Position numbers and translations under genes: made by a program. Shown here in pieces: positions 25,496 to 34,769 of a DNA stretch of 60,506 nt (its first letter is position 1; each line of letters opens with the position of its first letter). The notes under the pieces are model-generated. The model was given only the letters and a program-made list of their open reading frames with translations. It searched no databases and was not told the DNA's origin. The stretch is from Candidatus Nitrosopolaris wilkensis (GTDB lineage Archaea > Thermoproteota > Nitrososphaeria > Nitrososphaerales > Nitrososphaeraceae), in contig QHBN01000032.1 in the NCBI GenBank assembly GCA_003176995.1, forward strand, positions 1-60,506, read 5' to 3'.

Positions 25496-25948
25496 TTAAT
25501 GGTTTTCCACCTCTTCGTCGCTTTGTTCAACTGATTTTATCTTTTTGTTCTTCTCGTTTGTCTGTGAGGGTAGTTTCCCTGGATTCAGTACCTTAATGCC
25601 TAGGCTATTAGCCTTCGCCAGAATCTCTATTCTTTTTCGTGTTCCGACTGTATGTGCTAATCTAGCTGCATCCTTCCTTGCATCAAGTCTGGTAAGATCA
25701 TTTACATTGAAAACGATATGATCGATATATCCTGATGGATGAAGACCTCTACCGGCCTTTGGCCCTCGATACCCAATTTTAACAAGGCGTGGTACTCCGG
25801 AAAACTGCTTTCTCATCTTGTTGTCTTTTCCCTTAGGTTTTCTCCAGTTCTCAGCTAAACGGTCATATCTCCAACTCTCCTGTCTGACAAATTTGGGTCT
25901 CGCATCAGAGATTTTTTTTCTAGCCTGAAGGATCTCCTTGTTAATCAT
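25496..25948 (-). CDS. rpl32e: 50S ribosomal protein L32e
   Basis: 150 aa from ATG at 25948; an upstream-open frame to 26047 is non-homologous leader. Signatures: FVRQESWRYDRLAENWRKPK, FSGVPRLVKIGYRGPKAGRG, HPSGYIDHIVFNVNDL, and AHTVGTRKRIEILAKA. The acidic/Lys-rich tail is a lineage extension. It forms a two-gene unit with L19e, a remnant of the archaeal spc-like order. Confidence 0.96.
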   Translation of the reverse strand: MINKEILQARKKISDARPKFVRQESWRYDRLAENWRKPKGKDNKMRKQFSGVPRLVKIGYRGPKAGRGLHPSGYIDHIVFNVNDLTRLDARKDAARLAHTVGTRKRIEILAKANSLGIKVLNPGKLPSQTNEKNKKIKSVEQSDEEVENH

Positions 25949-26178
25949 TATGTTTACGAATTTAAAAGATAATTTTTGAATAAATACGTTTCTGAGTCGA
26001 CAACGCCTAATAATTAAATTCGACATGCGACACACTACATAAAGCACGCAAATATAGATAGATCACTGGAGGATAATGGACTGAAATAAGAAATAGGGTT
26101 GTAAATTAGCATGGATCCATAGTTATCCCGGGCTGGCAAAAGAGAAAGGTTAATAGTTTCAATTGTGTTTCATGGATC

Positions 26179-26784
26179 GTGAAAAAATACGAACTACCTC
26201 CGTTACCTTACGCGTATGATGTACTAGAACCACATATATCGAAGGAGATTATGACCCTGCACCATGATAAGCACCATCTTGCCTATGTAAATGGCGCCAA
26301 CGCTGCACTTGAAAAATTAGAAAATGGAAGGAAGAATAATTTTCAAGGTACAGATGTTAAAGCTATAGAGAGAGACCTTTCATTCCACTATGCAGGTCAC
26401 TTACTACATTCTATATTCTGGCCTAACATGAAATCGGGTGGTGGCGGAAAACCTGGCAGCGCTTTAGCTGACAAAATTAATGCAGATTTCGGCGGCAGTT
26501 ACGATGGATTCAAGGCTCAATTTACAGAGGCTGCCAAGACCGTGGAAGGTATTGGGTGGGGTATACTTGCATACGACCCGCTTTCAGATCAATTATTGAC
26601 GTTTGGTGCAGAGAAGCACAACCTGCTGCTCGGTCCAGGAACTATCCCATTGCTAGTTTGCGATGTGTGGGAACATGCATACTATCTCCAATACAAAAAT
26701 GACAAGGCAAGTTATGTTAATGCCTGGTGGAATGTGGTGAACTGGGATGATGTGGCGAAGCGATTCGACAAGTCGAAGAAATAA
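26179..26784 (+). CDS. sod: Fe/Mn superoxide dismutase
   Basis: 201 aa from GTG (the nearby ATG is out of frame). Metal ligands are visible: His28 (MTLHHDKHH), His77 (LHSIFW), Asp162 and His166 (DVWEHAYY). Hallmarks LPPLPYAYDVLEPHIS, GIGWGILAYDP and YVNAWWNVVNWDD are present. It removes superoxide in the cytosol, important in an aerobic archaeon. Metal preference cannot be decided here. Monocistronic. Confidence 0.96.
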   Translation: MKKYELPPLPYAYDVLEPHISKEIMTLHHDKHHLAYVNGANAALEKLENGRKNNFQGTDVKAIERDLSFHYAGHLLHSIFWPNMKSGGGGKPGSALADKINADFGGSYDGFKAQFTEAAKTVEGIGWGILAYDPLSDQLLTFGAEKHNLLLGPGTIPLLVCDVWEHAYYLQYKNDKASYVNAWWNVVNWDDVAKRFDKSKK

Positions 26785-26810
26785 TGGATTAATTTCCATC
26801 TTCTTTTGTA

Positions 26811-26820
26811 ATTTATAAAA
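26811..26820 (+). promoter_or_regulatory. TATA box of the C2H2 micro-protein gene
   Basis: ATTTATAAAA about 28 nt upstream of the ATG at 26843, consistent with a leaderless or near-leaderless transcript. Confidence 0.6.
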
Positions 26821-26842
26821 CCGCTTTTAGGGATCATGACCG

Positions 26843-26983
26843 ATGAATTACTCTATAATTTGTCCTTCATGCAATTCGAGGTTTGATAATTACGATAAAT
26901 TCGTTGATCATATATTTGAGAGTCATAAGGATCAACCATCATTACGAATGAAAGCAAAGATTATCAAAAGTATTAGAAACTAA
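26843..26983 (+). CDS. C2H2 zinc-finger micro-protein (46 aa)
   Basis: MNYSIICPSCNSRFDNYDKF... The finger is C-x2-C-x12-H-x4-H at residues about 7-27 (CPSC...DHIFESH), followed by a basic tail (RMKAKIIKSIRN). Single C2H2 fingers of this size are frequent in archaea and bind nucleic acids or proteins. The good TATA box and clean frame make it likely real. Confidence 0.7.
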   Translation: MNYSIICPSCNSRFDNYDKFVDHIFESHKDQPSLRMKAKIIKSIRN

Positions 26984-27098
26984 AGTAGATCTTCATCTCA
27001 TTTTCGTATATTAGGTAATGGATGCTGCAATAGAAGTCTCGGTAGTTACAAAGTTGTATTGCAGATCTTTCGCATCGAAAATAACTATTTTTCCATTT

Positions 27099-27824
27099 TT
27101 AGGTTTTTTGCAAGTCGACGATATTAATCGAACAATAATTTTCCCTTGTAGTTCTGCTCACAGCCATATTGTAGTTGTATATTTTTTCAGAATATTCTTT
27201 TAGCACGGGTTGAATAGAACCTAACGATTTACTTGCATAAAAGCCAGGACAATCACCGGTTAATTGAAAAGTAGCATGAATGACAGCTTTTCCTTTATCA
27301 GACTCTATCCATGAAGCGAAGGGATACAGCCAGCAGACCCCAGGTTTTTCGGGATGAATTCCACAGTAACCGCTAGCATCCAGGAATCTGCACTGAAGCG
27401 GAAAGCCGTCCTGCTCTTCTTTTTCTTCAGAATTCCTTTTTAGCGAAAGCATTGTAAGCGTTGTTATAATATTGCCGAACGCTTCTTGTTCCTCCCAGCT
27501 TGAGATTCGGGTTTCAGTCCTGATAAACTCAGTTTTTGAAAGATAACCCATTTTCTTGGCAATTATTTCAATATCATCTTTTGTAAGTGGCAATCTTCCT
27601 TGCCGCTCGCAACAATTGTGACAATCTGGCCACAAACACTTCCACAACACGTAGAGGTTATCATCTGTCAGTGTCGGAATGTGAAAAACGACTCCATTAA
27701 CTTGTAGCGCTGTATCAACCACGTCGTCTCTTTTGCCAAGATGTAGTTCGGATATTTGTGGATCTATCCTCCAGCTTTTAGAAAGCAGTTCAAGAGAATG
27801 TTTAACAGAATCATCAGCTTCCAT
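27099..27824 (-). CDS. YkgJ-family cysteine-cluster protein
   Basis: 241 aa. The Cys-rich zinc or Fe-S module is clear: CLWPDCHNCC near residues 60-70, then CRFLDASGYCGIHPEKPGVCWLYPF (about 150-175) and a later DCPGF. YkgJ/Fli-B-type proteins share the C...CC ... C.IH..KP..C..YPF pattern. Biochemical role unknown; metal binding is likely. N- and C-terminal extensions are lineage-specific. Confidence 0.85.
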   Translation of the reverse strand: MEADDSVKHSLELLSKSWRIDPQISELHLGKRDDVVDTALQVNGVVFHIPTLTDDNLYVLWKCLWPDCHNCCERQGRLPLTKDDIEIIAKKMGYLSKTEFIRTETRISSWEEQEAFGNIITTLTMLSLKRNSEEKEEQDGFPLQCRFLDASGYCGIHPEKPGVCWLYPFASWIESDKGKAVIHATFQLTGDCPGFYASKSLGSIQPVLKEYSEKIYNYNMAVSRTTRENYCSINIVDLQKT

Positions 27825-27896
27825 ATGTACATAGGTTGCAAATCCCGGCGTTTAAATGTGCCTCGCAACATACTGGTGGAAGGTTTCATCTGAGAA

Positions 27897-28262
27897 ATGA
27901 GCACGAAGCCGTCAATTGAAGCCAGTGCAAAGGAGAGCAGAGTAAAAGGTAAAGGAAAGCACGCATCTTCAACGGAAAATCGGAGAATGGTGTGGGAGAA
28001 AATCATTTGGCCTCTAATATTAGATGTTAACAGGTCATATTTTATCTTGAAAGAATATCATGTAAAGAGAGATCAATTTTGTCAAATGTACAAGATACGA
28101 CCATCAAAGGTCGCAGGTGGTGTTGTCTCATTATTGGTGAAAGATATACTTATCAGAGAAAAGAACATCTATTCTATACACTATAGGCTCATTCCTTATA
28201 TGCGGAAGAGAGTATATTTGGAATACGGACAAGTACTGAGAGAAATCAGCACAAAACGTTAA
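27897..28262 (+). CDS. Basic hypothetical protein, possibly wHTH
   Basis: 121 aa, divergent from the YkgJ gene. Lys-rich disordered N-terminus (1-30), then helices WEKIIWPLILDVNRSYFILK, KRDQFCQMYKIRPSKVAGGV (HTH-like), VSLLVKDILIREKNIYSIHY and a basic end. This suggests a small DNA-binding protein, but no family is recognised. A GTTTAAATG element about 45 nt upstream may be the TATA box. Confidence 0.5.
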   Translation: MSTKPSIEASAKESRVKGKGKHASSTENRRMVWEKIIWPLILDVNRSYFILKEYHVKRDQFCQMYKIRPSKVAGGVVSLLVKDILIREKNIYSIHYRLIPYMRKRVYLEYGQVLREISTKR

Positions 28263-28306
28263 AGTCAAATACGGGTCTAGTTGTGGATGTGATGTAGCTC
28301 GCGTGA

Positions 28307-28448
28307 AGCCCGGTCGAACCTGTATTATTAATCTAATCAGGTACCGAATCTAGTGGCCAATCTCCAAGATAGGGCTAGGGATTTCAGGCTCTGGATCTCA
28401 TGTGAGAAAAGAAACCTGGAGACAGCAGTTCGAATCTGCTCCGGGCTA
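28307..28448 (+). tRNA. tRNA-Gln (CUG) with intron(s)
   Basis: Acceptor AGCCCGG (28307-28313) pairs perfectly with CCGGGCT (28441-28447), discriminator A. The T-arm is AGCAG-TTCGAAT-CTGCT (28424-28440). Anticodon stem TCAGG (28384-28388) pairs with CCTGG (28415-28419). The loop starts CTCTGG, giving anticodon CUG, and resumes with A after a 19-nt canonical-position intron (28395-28413) holding a TCTCA/TGAGA hairpin. The four-base variable loop AGAC fits archaeal tRNA-Gln. The 5' part is about 48 nt too long, implying a second, non-canonical intron in the D-arm region that I could not delimit. A degenerate tRNA is the alternative. Confidence 0.65.
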
Positions 28449-28463
28449 CTACTCTCTGCTCAT

Positions 28464-30065
28464 TTATATTGTTGGACCGGCGTTTCTAATTTCCACAGCA
28501 ACGTTATCAAACTTTTCAAAGTTCTTGACAAATAGTGATGCAAGCCTCCTTGCGGATATTTCGTACTTTCGTTTATCAGACCAACTGTTCCGGGTGTCAA
28601 AGACTTCTAGAGGTACTCCTGTACATGACGTTGGGATATCCAGATTAAAAATATGATCGTGGGTAAAGGATCCTTTTTCTAGATCTCCATTCAATGCGGC
28701 CCTTACCATTGCTCTCGTATGTGCAAGATTCATTCTCCTGCCAACACCATATGGGCCACCCGACCAACCTGTGTTAATGAGATACACCTTGGTATCATGC
28801 TTAGTAATTTTTTGTCCGAGCATCTTGGCATATTCCTTAGCAGACAATGGCATAAACGGAGCACCAAAACATTGTGAGAATGTCTCCTTGGGCTCTGTGA
28901 TTCCTCTCTCTGTTCCTGCAAGTTTACTGGTATAACCAGACATAAAGTGATACATTGCTCCTTCTTTCGTAAGCCTAGCTATCGGAGGCATCACTCCGAA
29001 GGCATCTGCGGTTAGAAAGATAATGACATCAGGATGATTTGCAACACTAGGGATAACCGCCCTCGGGATGAAGTTGAGAGGGTAAGCAGCCCTAGTATTT
29101 TCTGTGAGACTTTCATCGGCAAAGTCCGGCTCTCGAGTACAAGGATCTATACTAACATTCTCCATTACTGCGCCAAATCTTATGGCATTCCATATCTGTG
29201 GCTCATTTTCCTTCCTTAAGTTTATGCACTTTGCGTAACAACCTCCTTCGAAGTTGAAGATTCCGTTATCAGACCAACCATGTTCATCATCACCGACAAG
29301 TTGCCTTTCAGGGTCGGCCGACAGGGTGGTCTTTCCGGTACCCGACAATCCAAAAAATAATGCCGTATCTCCGCTTCTGCCGATGTTGGCGGAACAATGC
29401 ATGGGAAAAACGCCTTTGCGTGGCAAAAGATAGTTCATTACCGAAAACATAGCTTTCTTGATTTCACCTGCGTAGGATGTTGAACCTATCAGAACAAGGT
29501 TTTTCTTGAAATTTATTATAATAAATGTCTCAGATCTTGTTCCTTCTAAGTCATATTCTGCGCCAAAGTCATTTACGGATAGGAGTGTGAAGCTGGGATA
29601 GTGATTTACTAGCTCTATCTCAGTTGGACTAATAAAGATTTGAGTCGCAAAAAGGTTTTGCCAGGCCTTATCAGTGATTACCCTTATGGGTAGCCTATTT
29701 TCATGATCAGCTCCAACGAAACCGTCGAAAACAAAAAACTCCTTGCCTTCGACAAATGTTCTCATTCTACCGAAAATCATTTCAAACTTGTCTTCTGAAA
29801 GAGGATGGTTAACCTTCCCCCAATCTATCGTATTGTGTGTTATATCGTCATCGACAATATATCTGTCGTCAGGCGATCTGCCAGTAAATTTGCCGGTTTT
29901 CACGGACAATGCCCCGGTATCAGAAAACTCTCCCTCCATTCTATGAATGGCCACCTCTAGTAATTCTGGTACCGTGAGATTTCGGAAAATCTTACCGGGC
30001 CTGATATCAATTTCTTCGAGTTGCGTCAGACACTTTGCAGCGAGAGTCTGGAGGTTGTCACTCAT
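28464..30065 (-). CDS. pckA: Phosphoenolpyruvate carboxykinase (ATP)
   Basis: 533 aa from ATG (MSDNLQTLA); an in-frame codon three earlier is less likely. The kinase-1a P-loop GLSGTGKTT, the preceding ADHENRLPIRV and MHCSANIG blocks, GDDEHGWSDNGIFNFEGGCY (metal/oxaloacetate site) and FLTADAFGVMPP are diagnostic of the ATP-dependent enzyme. It interconverts oxaloacetate and PEP, linking the 3-hydroxypropionate/4-hydroxybutyrate cycle to gluconeogenesis in these autotrophs; that link is from lineage knowledge. Full length. Confidence 0.96.
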   Translation of the reverse strand: MSDNLQTLAAKCLTQLEEIDIRPGKIFRNLTVPELLEVAIHRMEGEFSDTGALSVKTGKFTGRSPDDRYIVDDDITHNTIDWGKVNHPLSEDKFEMIFGRMRTFVEGKEFFVFDGFVGADHENRLPIRVITDKAWQNLFATQIFISPTEIELVNHYPSFTLLSVNDFGAEYDLEGTRSETFIIINFKKNLVLIGSTSYAGEIKKAMFSVMNYLLPRKGVFPMHCSANIGRSGDTALFFGLSGTGKTTLSADPERQLVGDDEHGWSDNGIFNFEGGCYAKCINLRKENEPQIWNAIRFGAVMENVSIDPCTREPDFADESLTENTRAAYPLNFIPRAVIPSVANHPDVIIFLTADAFGVMPPIARLTKEGAMYHFMSGYTSKLAGTERGITEPKETFSQCFGAPFMPLSAKEYAKMLGQKITKHDTKVYLINTGWSGGPYGVGRRMNLAHTRAMVRAALNGDLEKGSFTHDHIFNLDIPTSCTGVPLEVFDTRNSWSDKRKYEISARRLASLFVKNFEKFDNVAVEIRNAGPTI

Positions 30066-30335
30066 TGGCACCACTTAAACGTGAACTTACATATTTAATT
30101 GATTTCCTACTCCACCTTTGGGATGGATTCTATTTGTTTTATGAATCGGTTATTGCAACAGTTTATCATGGCTTTCACAGGAGACACTTATCTATTATGC
30201 AGACCTGGTGTCCATACTAAACCGGAAGAATTTGCACAAAATATTCTGATACATATCCATAAAATATTATGAAGCTAGGCATAAACCTTAGAGAAAAGTT
30301 ATTGGCTTAAATAGTCGAGTACATATCAATAAAAT

Positions 30336-31190
30336 ATGGCTTATGCTCATCCTGAAGTTCTCGTCGATACTCGATGGGTAGCTGACCACTTAAAGGGTTC
30401 AGAAAAGATTCGAATAGCTGAAGTAGACTATGACCCACGGTCCAATTATTCGCTGGGTCACATACCGGGAGCTGTTTTGTTTGACTGGAAGCAGGATATA
30501 AACGATCCAATAAGTCGGAATGTTTTAAGTAAGCAAGCTTGTCAGGAATTATTGCAACAAAGAGCTGGAATTAACGATGACACCACGTTAATTCTTTACG
30601 GAGATTTTAACAATTGGTTTGCAGCGTTCGCATTTTGGGTCTTTAAGTATTACGGCTACAAAGACGTCAGACTAATGAATGGAGGCAGGAAAAAGTGGTT
30701 AGTAGAAGACAGAGACGTGAGCAAAGACATTCCGCAATATTCAACAGGAAATTTCAAGGCGTCAGATGCCGACAATAGTATACGGGTGTTTCTGAACTAC
30801 GTTAAAGAATCGTTAGCGAAGGGAGAGAGAGTAACAATGGTCGATGTTCGAAGTCCAAAAGAATTTACAGGGGAAATTCTCGCTCCACCAGAATATCCGA
30901 CAGAACATGCTCAGAGAGGAGGACATATTCCGGGAGCAAAGAACATCCCCTGGAGTCAAGCGGTCAACGATAATGACGGCACATTCAAATCAGTAGACGA
31001 ATTAAAGAAGCTTTATGAATCAAAGGCAATAACGCCTGACAAAGAAGTAATTGCATATTGCAGAATAGGTGAAAGGTCATCGCACACTTGGTTCGTCCTC
31101 AAATACCTGCTTGGTTACTCAAATGTTAAGAACTATGATGGATCCTGGACAGAATGGGGTAATATGATTGATAATCCTATAGAAAAATAA
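30336..31190 (+). CDS. Thiosulfate sulfurtransferase (two-domain rhodanese)
   Basis: 284 aa. Domain 1 (about 5-125: VLVDTRWVADHL, SLGHIPGAVLFDWKQDI) is inactive. Domain 2 carries the catalytic loop YCRIGERSSH with Cys242, after VDVRSPKEFTGE and GGHIPGAKNIPW. The C-R-x-G-x-R-S/T loop is the thiosulfate-type signature. Cytoplasmic, no signal peptide. A second rhodanese in this window, distinct from the one beside the siroheme reductase. Confidence 0.93.
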   Translation: MAYAHPEVLVDTRWVADHLKGSEKIRIAEVDYDPRSNYSLGHIPGAVLFDWKQDINDPISRNVLSKQACQELLQQRAGINDDTTLILYGDFNNWFAAFAFWVFKYYGYKDVRLMNGGRKKWLVEDRDVSKDIPQYSTGNFKASDADNSIRVFLNYVKESLAKGERVTMVDVRSPKEFTGEILAPPEYPTEHAQRGGHIPGAKNIPWSQAVNDNDGTFKSVDELKKLYESKAITPDKEVIAYCRIGERSSHTWFVLKYLLGYSNVKNYDGSWTEWGNMIDNPIEK

Positions 31191-31555
31191 ATAACTAAAT
31201 AAACAACTAAATATAGACCTGGACATGGTCGACAAGAGTATCCAGAACATAGAACGAATGTTGAACTTGAAATAACTTAGCATAATTTGAGATCAATTTC
31301 AACTTCTTGAATTGTCAAAGCAAACGTTGTTGATATTTTGTAATATTGGGATTGTGGGATCCTTAATTTTTCAGTATTATCGGCAACAGTAATACAAACC
31401 CCATTTAAGAGCATGTTCGGTCTCAATACGAAAATAATTTGTTACAAATTGCAGCAAAAATCATACAAACGAATGTCTTGCTAATTCTTCATATTCTAGC
31501 CATTGTTACCAGACGAACCCCAACATTCAATAAATAGCCCAGCCTACTGGGCGGC
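31191..31555. other. Intergenic, nothing recognised
   Basis: About 365 bp of AT-rich DNA. No ORF, tRNA or clear inverted repeat. Confidence 0.4.
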
Positions 31556-31918
31556 GTGGAATATACAAAGCTTTGTGAATCAATATTTGCTTTACACGAC
31601 GATATTCGCTATGCTGCTGTTGTGGATGATACGGGGCTACAAATTGCTGGTGGTATGCGTAGAGGTATCGATTCTATCGTAGACCAAACCAATGAGGAAT
31701 TATATCTGACACAAACAGCACTTCGTAAATCCATGAGGCAGAGGTTTGATGACGCTATGGGAAATGCAAGATTCGCATATGTAGAGCGCGAAAAAATCTC
31801 GATCTTAACATTTTACCTAAATAAGAATATTCTCATCGTAACTATGGAATCTAATATCGACTCTCATAGTGCGATTGATATCGCAGAAGATACATTGGAA
31901 TTGCTGCGCGCAAAATAA
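31556..31918 (+). CDS. DUF6659-type small protein
   Basis: 120 aa from GTG. The fold is strand-rich with a central helix: ESIFALHDDIRYAAVVDDTG, GGMRRGIDSIVDQTNEELYL, SMRQRFDDAMGNARFAYVER, KISILTFYLNKNILIVTMES. This layout resembles roadblock/profilin-like sensors and, from memory, the DUF6659 family frequent in Nitrososphaeria. Role unknown. Confidence 0.75.
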   Translation: MEYTKLCESIFALHDDIRYAAVVDDTGLQIAGGMRRGIDSIVDQTNEELYLTQTALRKSMRQRFDDAMGNARFAYVEREKISILTFYLNKNILIVTMESNIDSHSAIDIAEDTLELLRAK

Positions 31919-32045
31919 AGAACGCAGCAATACAATTTGTATGTCTACACCGATGATGAAGATCGCTGTCTTCTTTCCGGCATATTGAGGCAGTTGTGTG
32001 GCGTAACATTGTAGGGAGATCCTAGAAACCTGCTGCTATGCTATC

Positions 32046-34400
32046 TTAGCTTTTCAAATTATGCATTGTCTTTAGATCTTCCTTGAATAAATCTAAATCA
32101 GGGGGGATGATGATGCTACCAATAGAATCCTTCAGAGATAACGGCTTTCCGGTTTCGTCTGATATAGTTGCTTTTTTCTTATTCCATACCGTCGAGTTAA
32201 AATCCATAATCAATTTACTATATTTTGTGAGTTCACCATAATGATCCAGCGGTTGAGGCATTTGTTGAAGATGGATACTCTCGGCCGAGTAAATTTTTGT
32301 CCATAATTCCTCAGTAATAAATGGACATATCGGGGCTAGGAGAACTAAAATTGTCGAGAAACATTTCTGGGAGGTAAATATGGCCGATCTTTGCCCAGAT
32401 TGATCACCTGTATCGTAAATGCGTCCTTTAATCATTTCTATATAGTGTGCGGCAAACACATTCCATGTAAACTCTCTTATCCCATTTGCGGGTATGAAGA
32501 ACTTAAAATTAGAATAACCGTCTTTGCATTTATCGATCAGTTGGGATAATTCACCGATAATCCATCGGTCAGATGCTAAGAGTGTGGCAGGCGTCTCTAA
32601 AATAACATCGAAAGAAGATAGAAACCTGCCAATATTCCATATTTTTGATAAGAAATTCTTTGCAGTTGTGATTCTTTGCTCGGAGCAACGAAAATCATAA
32701 CCTAAATTACTTTCTGCTGCTGCCCAAAATCGGAAAACATCCGCCCCGTATTTACGTATAAGGGGAAGAGGATCAATTACATTCCCTTTACTTTTGCTCA
32801 TCTTTTCGCCTTTCTCGTCTAGACCATATCCCATAATCCATGCGTCAGACCATGGTAATCTACCGGTAAGCTGGAAGCATCGCAACATTGTATAATAAAG
32901 CCAGGTTCTTATGATATCCTTTCCCTGGGGTCTTATTGTAGTCGGATAAGTATAATTGTAGAATTGCGAATTATTCTTATATTTTGTAATAAATAGTGGA
33001 GTGATACTAGAGTCCAGCCATGTATCAAATGTTCTATCTTCTCCGATAAATTCAGTGCCGCCACAACTGCTACATTTTTCAAATGGAGGCTTTTCTTTCC
33101 ACGGCCGATAATATCCTCCTTCATCCGGCAGATTAGGATATTTGCAGTTATTACAATACCAGATTGGCACTTCGGTACCATAAAACCGTCTTCTTGAGAC
33201 CGGCCAGTCAATCGCAATAGAGTTGAGCCAATCAAGCAAAATTTGTTTATGCCTATCAGGATGGAATATAATTTTATTTGCAAGTTCTTTTAATACAGGT
33301 ACATAATTGATTTGCTTTACGTAGTAATCCTCAAGCGATATGATTTCGACTGGAGTCCTGCTACGTTCGCATATTGGCGTCCTGTGCATAATATTTTCTT
33401 CTTTTTCAAGAATACCGATGTTTCTTATTTCTTCAATGATCTTGGTTCTCGCTTGATTGACTGAAAAGTTAGCATAGGCCCCAGCTGCAGAGGTGGTTCT
33501 CCCGTTCTCATCTAACGATACAATTTCTTCTAATCCTAGCTCGCGGAATATCCGGACATCATTTTCATCCCCGTAGCTGCAAACCATAACTACCCCTGAA
33601 CCAAATTCCGGTTTTGCAGAAGGGTGAGCCATAATCTTGACCTCTCTGTTGAATATGGGTACCAGAGCATGCTTATCTATCAGATTTACATACCGCTCGT
33701 CTTTTGGATTTACAATAATTGATTGGCATGCAAAAAGTAGTTCAGGTCTAGTTGAAGCAACCACAATGCTATTCCCGGTTTCGATTATCCTGAATCTTAT
33801 GTAAATTAGCTTTGTCGGAATAGTCTCGTAGATAATTTCTGCATCTGCAATAGTTGTTGCACACTGAGGGCAATAATTATTTGGCCTATTTGCACGATAT
33901 ATTAGATTCTGTTTCCATAAATAAATGAAAGTGCTCTGTGTTAAAGCCCGAAATTCCTTTGAATCGGTACGATAATATTCTTCAAAGTTGCCGCTAATGC
34001 CCAGAGTTTTCATTATCTGAAGCATCTCATCCTCTAGATCGTCAAGAGCATGAGCACAGAGTTCAAGAAATTTTTCTCGATCGGTCTTCCGCATCACGAT
34101 TTTATATTTTTTTTCTGTGTAAATCTCAACCGGTAGACCGTTTCTATCAATGCCTATCGGGAATAACACATTGTACCCCATCATTCTGGATGTTCTTGCG
34201 ATCATATCAATTTGTGAATAGTGAGCAGCGGCTCCGATATGCCAAGGTCTTCCAGATGGGTAGGGAGGGGGAGTATCAATCACAAAAGCTTTTCTCGATT
34301 CGTCTATCGAAAACTTGTAGATCGCATTATTAGCCCATTTTTGCAGAATAATGTTCTCCAAGGCAGGATTCCATAACTTGGCTTCAATTCTGGGTACCAT
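32046..34400 (-). CDS. valS: Valyl-tRNA synthetase
   Basis: 784 aa class I synthetase. The HIGH signature is PWHIG (near residue 52) and the KMSKS signature is EKMSKSKGN. A CP1 editing domain lies between, and a zinc-ribbon-like CNNCKYPN/CSSCGG pair precedes the second catalytic half. The anticodon-binding helical domain is at the C-terminus. It lacks the long C-terminal coiled coil of bacterial ValRS, as usual in archaea. Intact over 2.35 kb. Confidence 0.96.
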   Translation of the reverse strand: MVPRIEAKLWNPALENIILQKWANNAIYKFSIDESRKAFVIDTPPPYPSGRPWHIGAAAHYSQIDMIARTSRMMGYNVLFPIGIDRNGLPVEIYTEKKYKIVMRKTDREKFLELCAHALDDLEDEMLQIMKTLGISGNFEEYYRTDSKEFRALTQSTFIYLWKQNLIYRANRPNNYCPQCATTIADAEIIYETIPTKLIYIRFRIIETGNSIVVASTRPELLFACQSIIVNPKDERYVNLIDKHALVPIFNREVKIMAHPSAKPEFGSGVVMVCSYGDENDVRIFRELGLEEIVSLDENGRTTSAAGAYANFSVNQARTKIIEEIRNIGILEKEENIMHRTPICERSRTPVEIISLEDYYVKQINYVPVLKELANKIIFHPDRHKQILLDWLNSIAIDWPVSRRRFYGTEVPIWYCNNCKYPNLPDEGGYYRPWKEKPPFEKCSSCGGTEFIGEDRTFDTWLDSSITPLFITKYKNNSQFYNYTYPTTIRPQGKDIIRTWLYYTMLRCFQLTGRLPWSDAWIMGYGLDEKGEKMSKSKGNVIDPLPLIRKYGADVFRFWAAAESNLGYDFRCSEQRITTAKNFLSKIWNIGRFLSSFDVILETPATLLASDRWIIGELSQLIDKCKDGYSNFKFFIPANGIREFTWNVFAAHYIEMIKGRIYDTGDQSGQRSAIFTSQKCFSTILVLLAPICPFITEELWTKIYSAESIHLQQMPQPLDHYGELTKYSKLIMDFNSTVWNKKKATISDETGKPLSLKDSIGSIIIPPDLDLFKEDLKTMHNLKS

Positions 34401-34481
34401 TTCACAACTTCATCTAATAGTTTATCCAGTGGCGTATCCATACGGTTATTAATGTTAGTATAGTTTTGGAATTTAATAACA

Positions 34482-34739
34482 ATGGCCGATAGATTATTGG
34501 TGTTGCATATATTGCTAATGATGATAGTAATAATGTTTTTCCTAGTCACACTTGGTAGTTCTATTTTTTTTACAATGACTATTTTTTCTTCAAGAGTATC
34601 CGGAGAACTGGCAGGAAATTTAATGGTGCTTGCACTGGTACTGCCTTCAATTCTAACAGTACTATTTCTGCATAAAGTTGCTGGCAAGTTATATGACCGA
34701 TTACACGTTGTAATAATCAAATCTTCATTAAAGAAATAA
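34482..34739 (+). CDS. Two-helix membrane protein, hypothetical
   Basis: 85 aa. Two hydrophobic helices: about 5-34 (VLHILLMMIVIMFFLVTLGS) and about 45-62 (NLMVLALVLPSILTVLFLH), with a basic C-terminus (KLYDRLHVVIIKSSLKK). No family recognised. Confidence 0.55.
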   Translation: MADRLLVLHILLMMIVIMFFLVTLGSSIFFTMTIFSSRVSGELAGNLMVLALVLPSILTVLFLHKVAGKLYDRLHVVIIKSSLKK

Positions 34740-34769
34740 CTTCGTAAACAGATTCTACTCAGAAATCGG

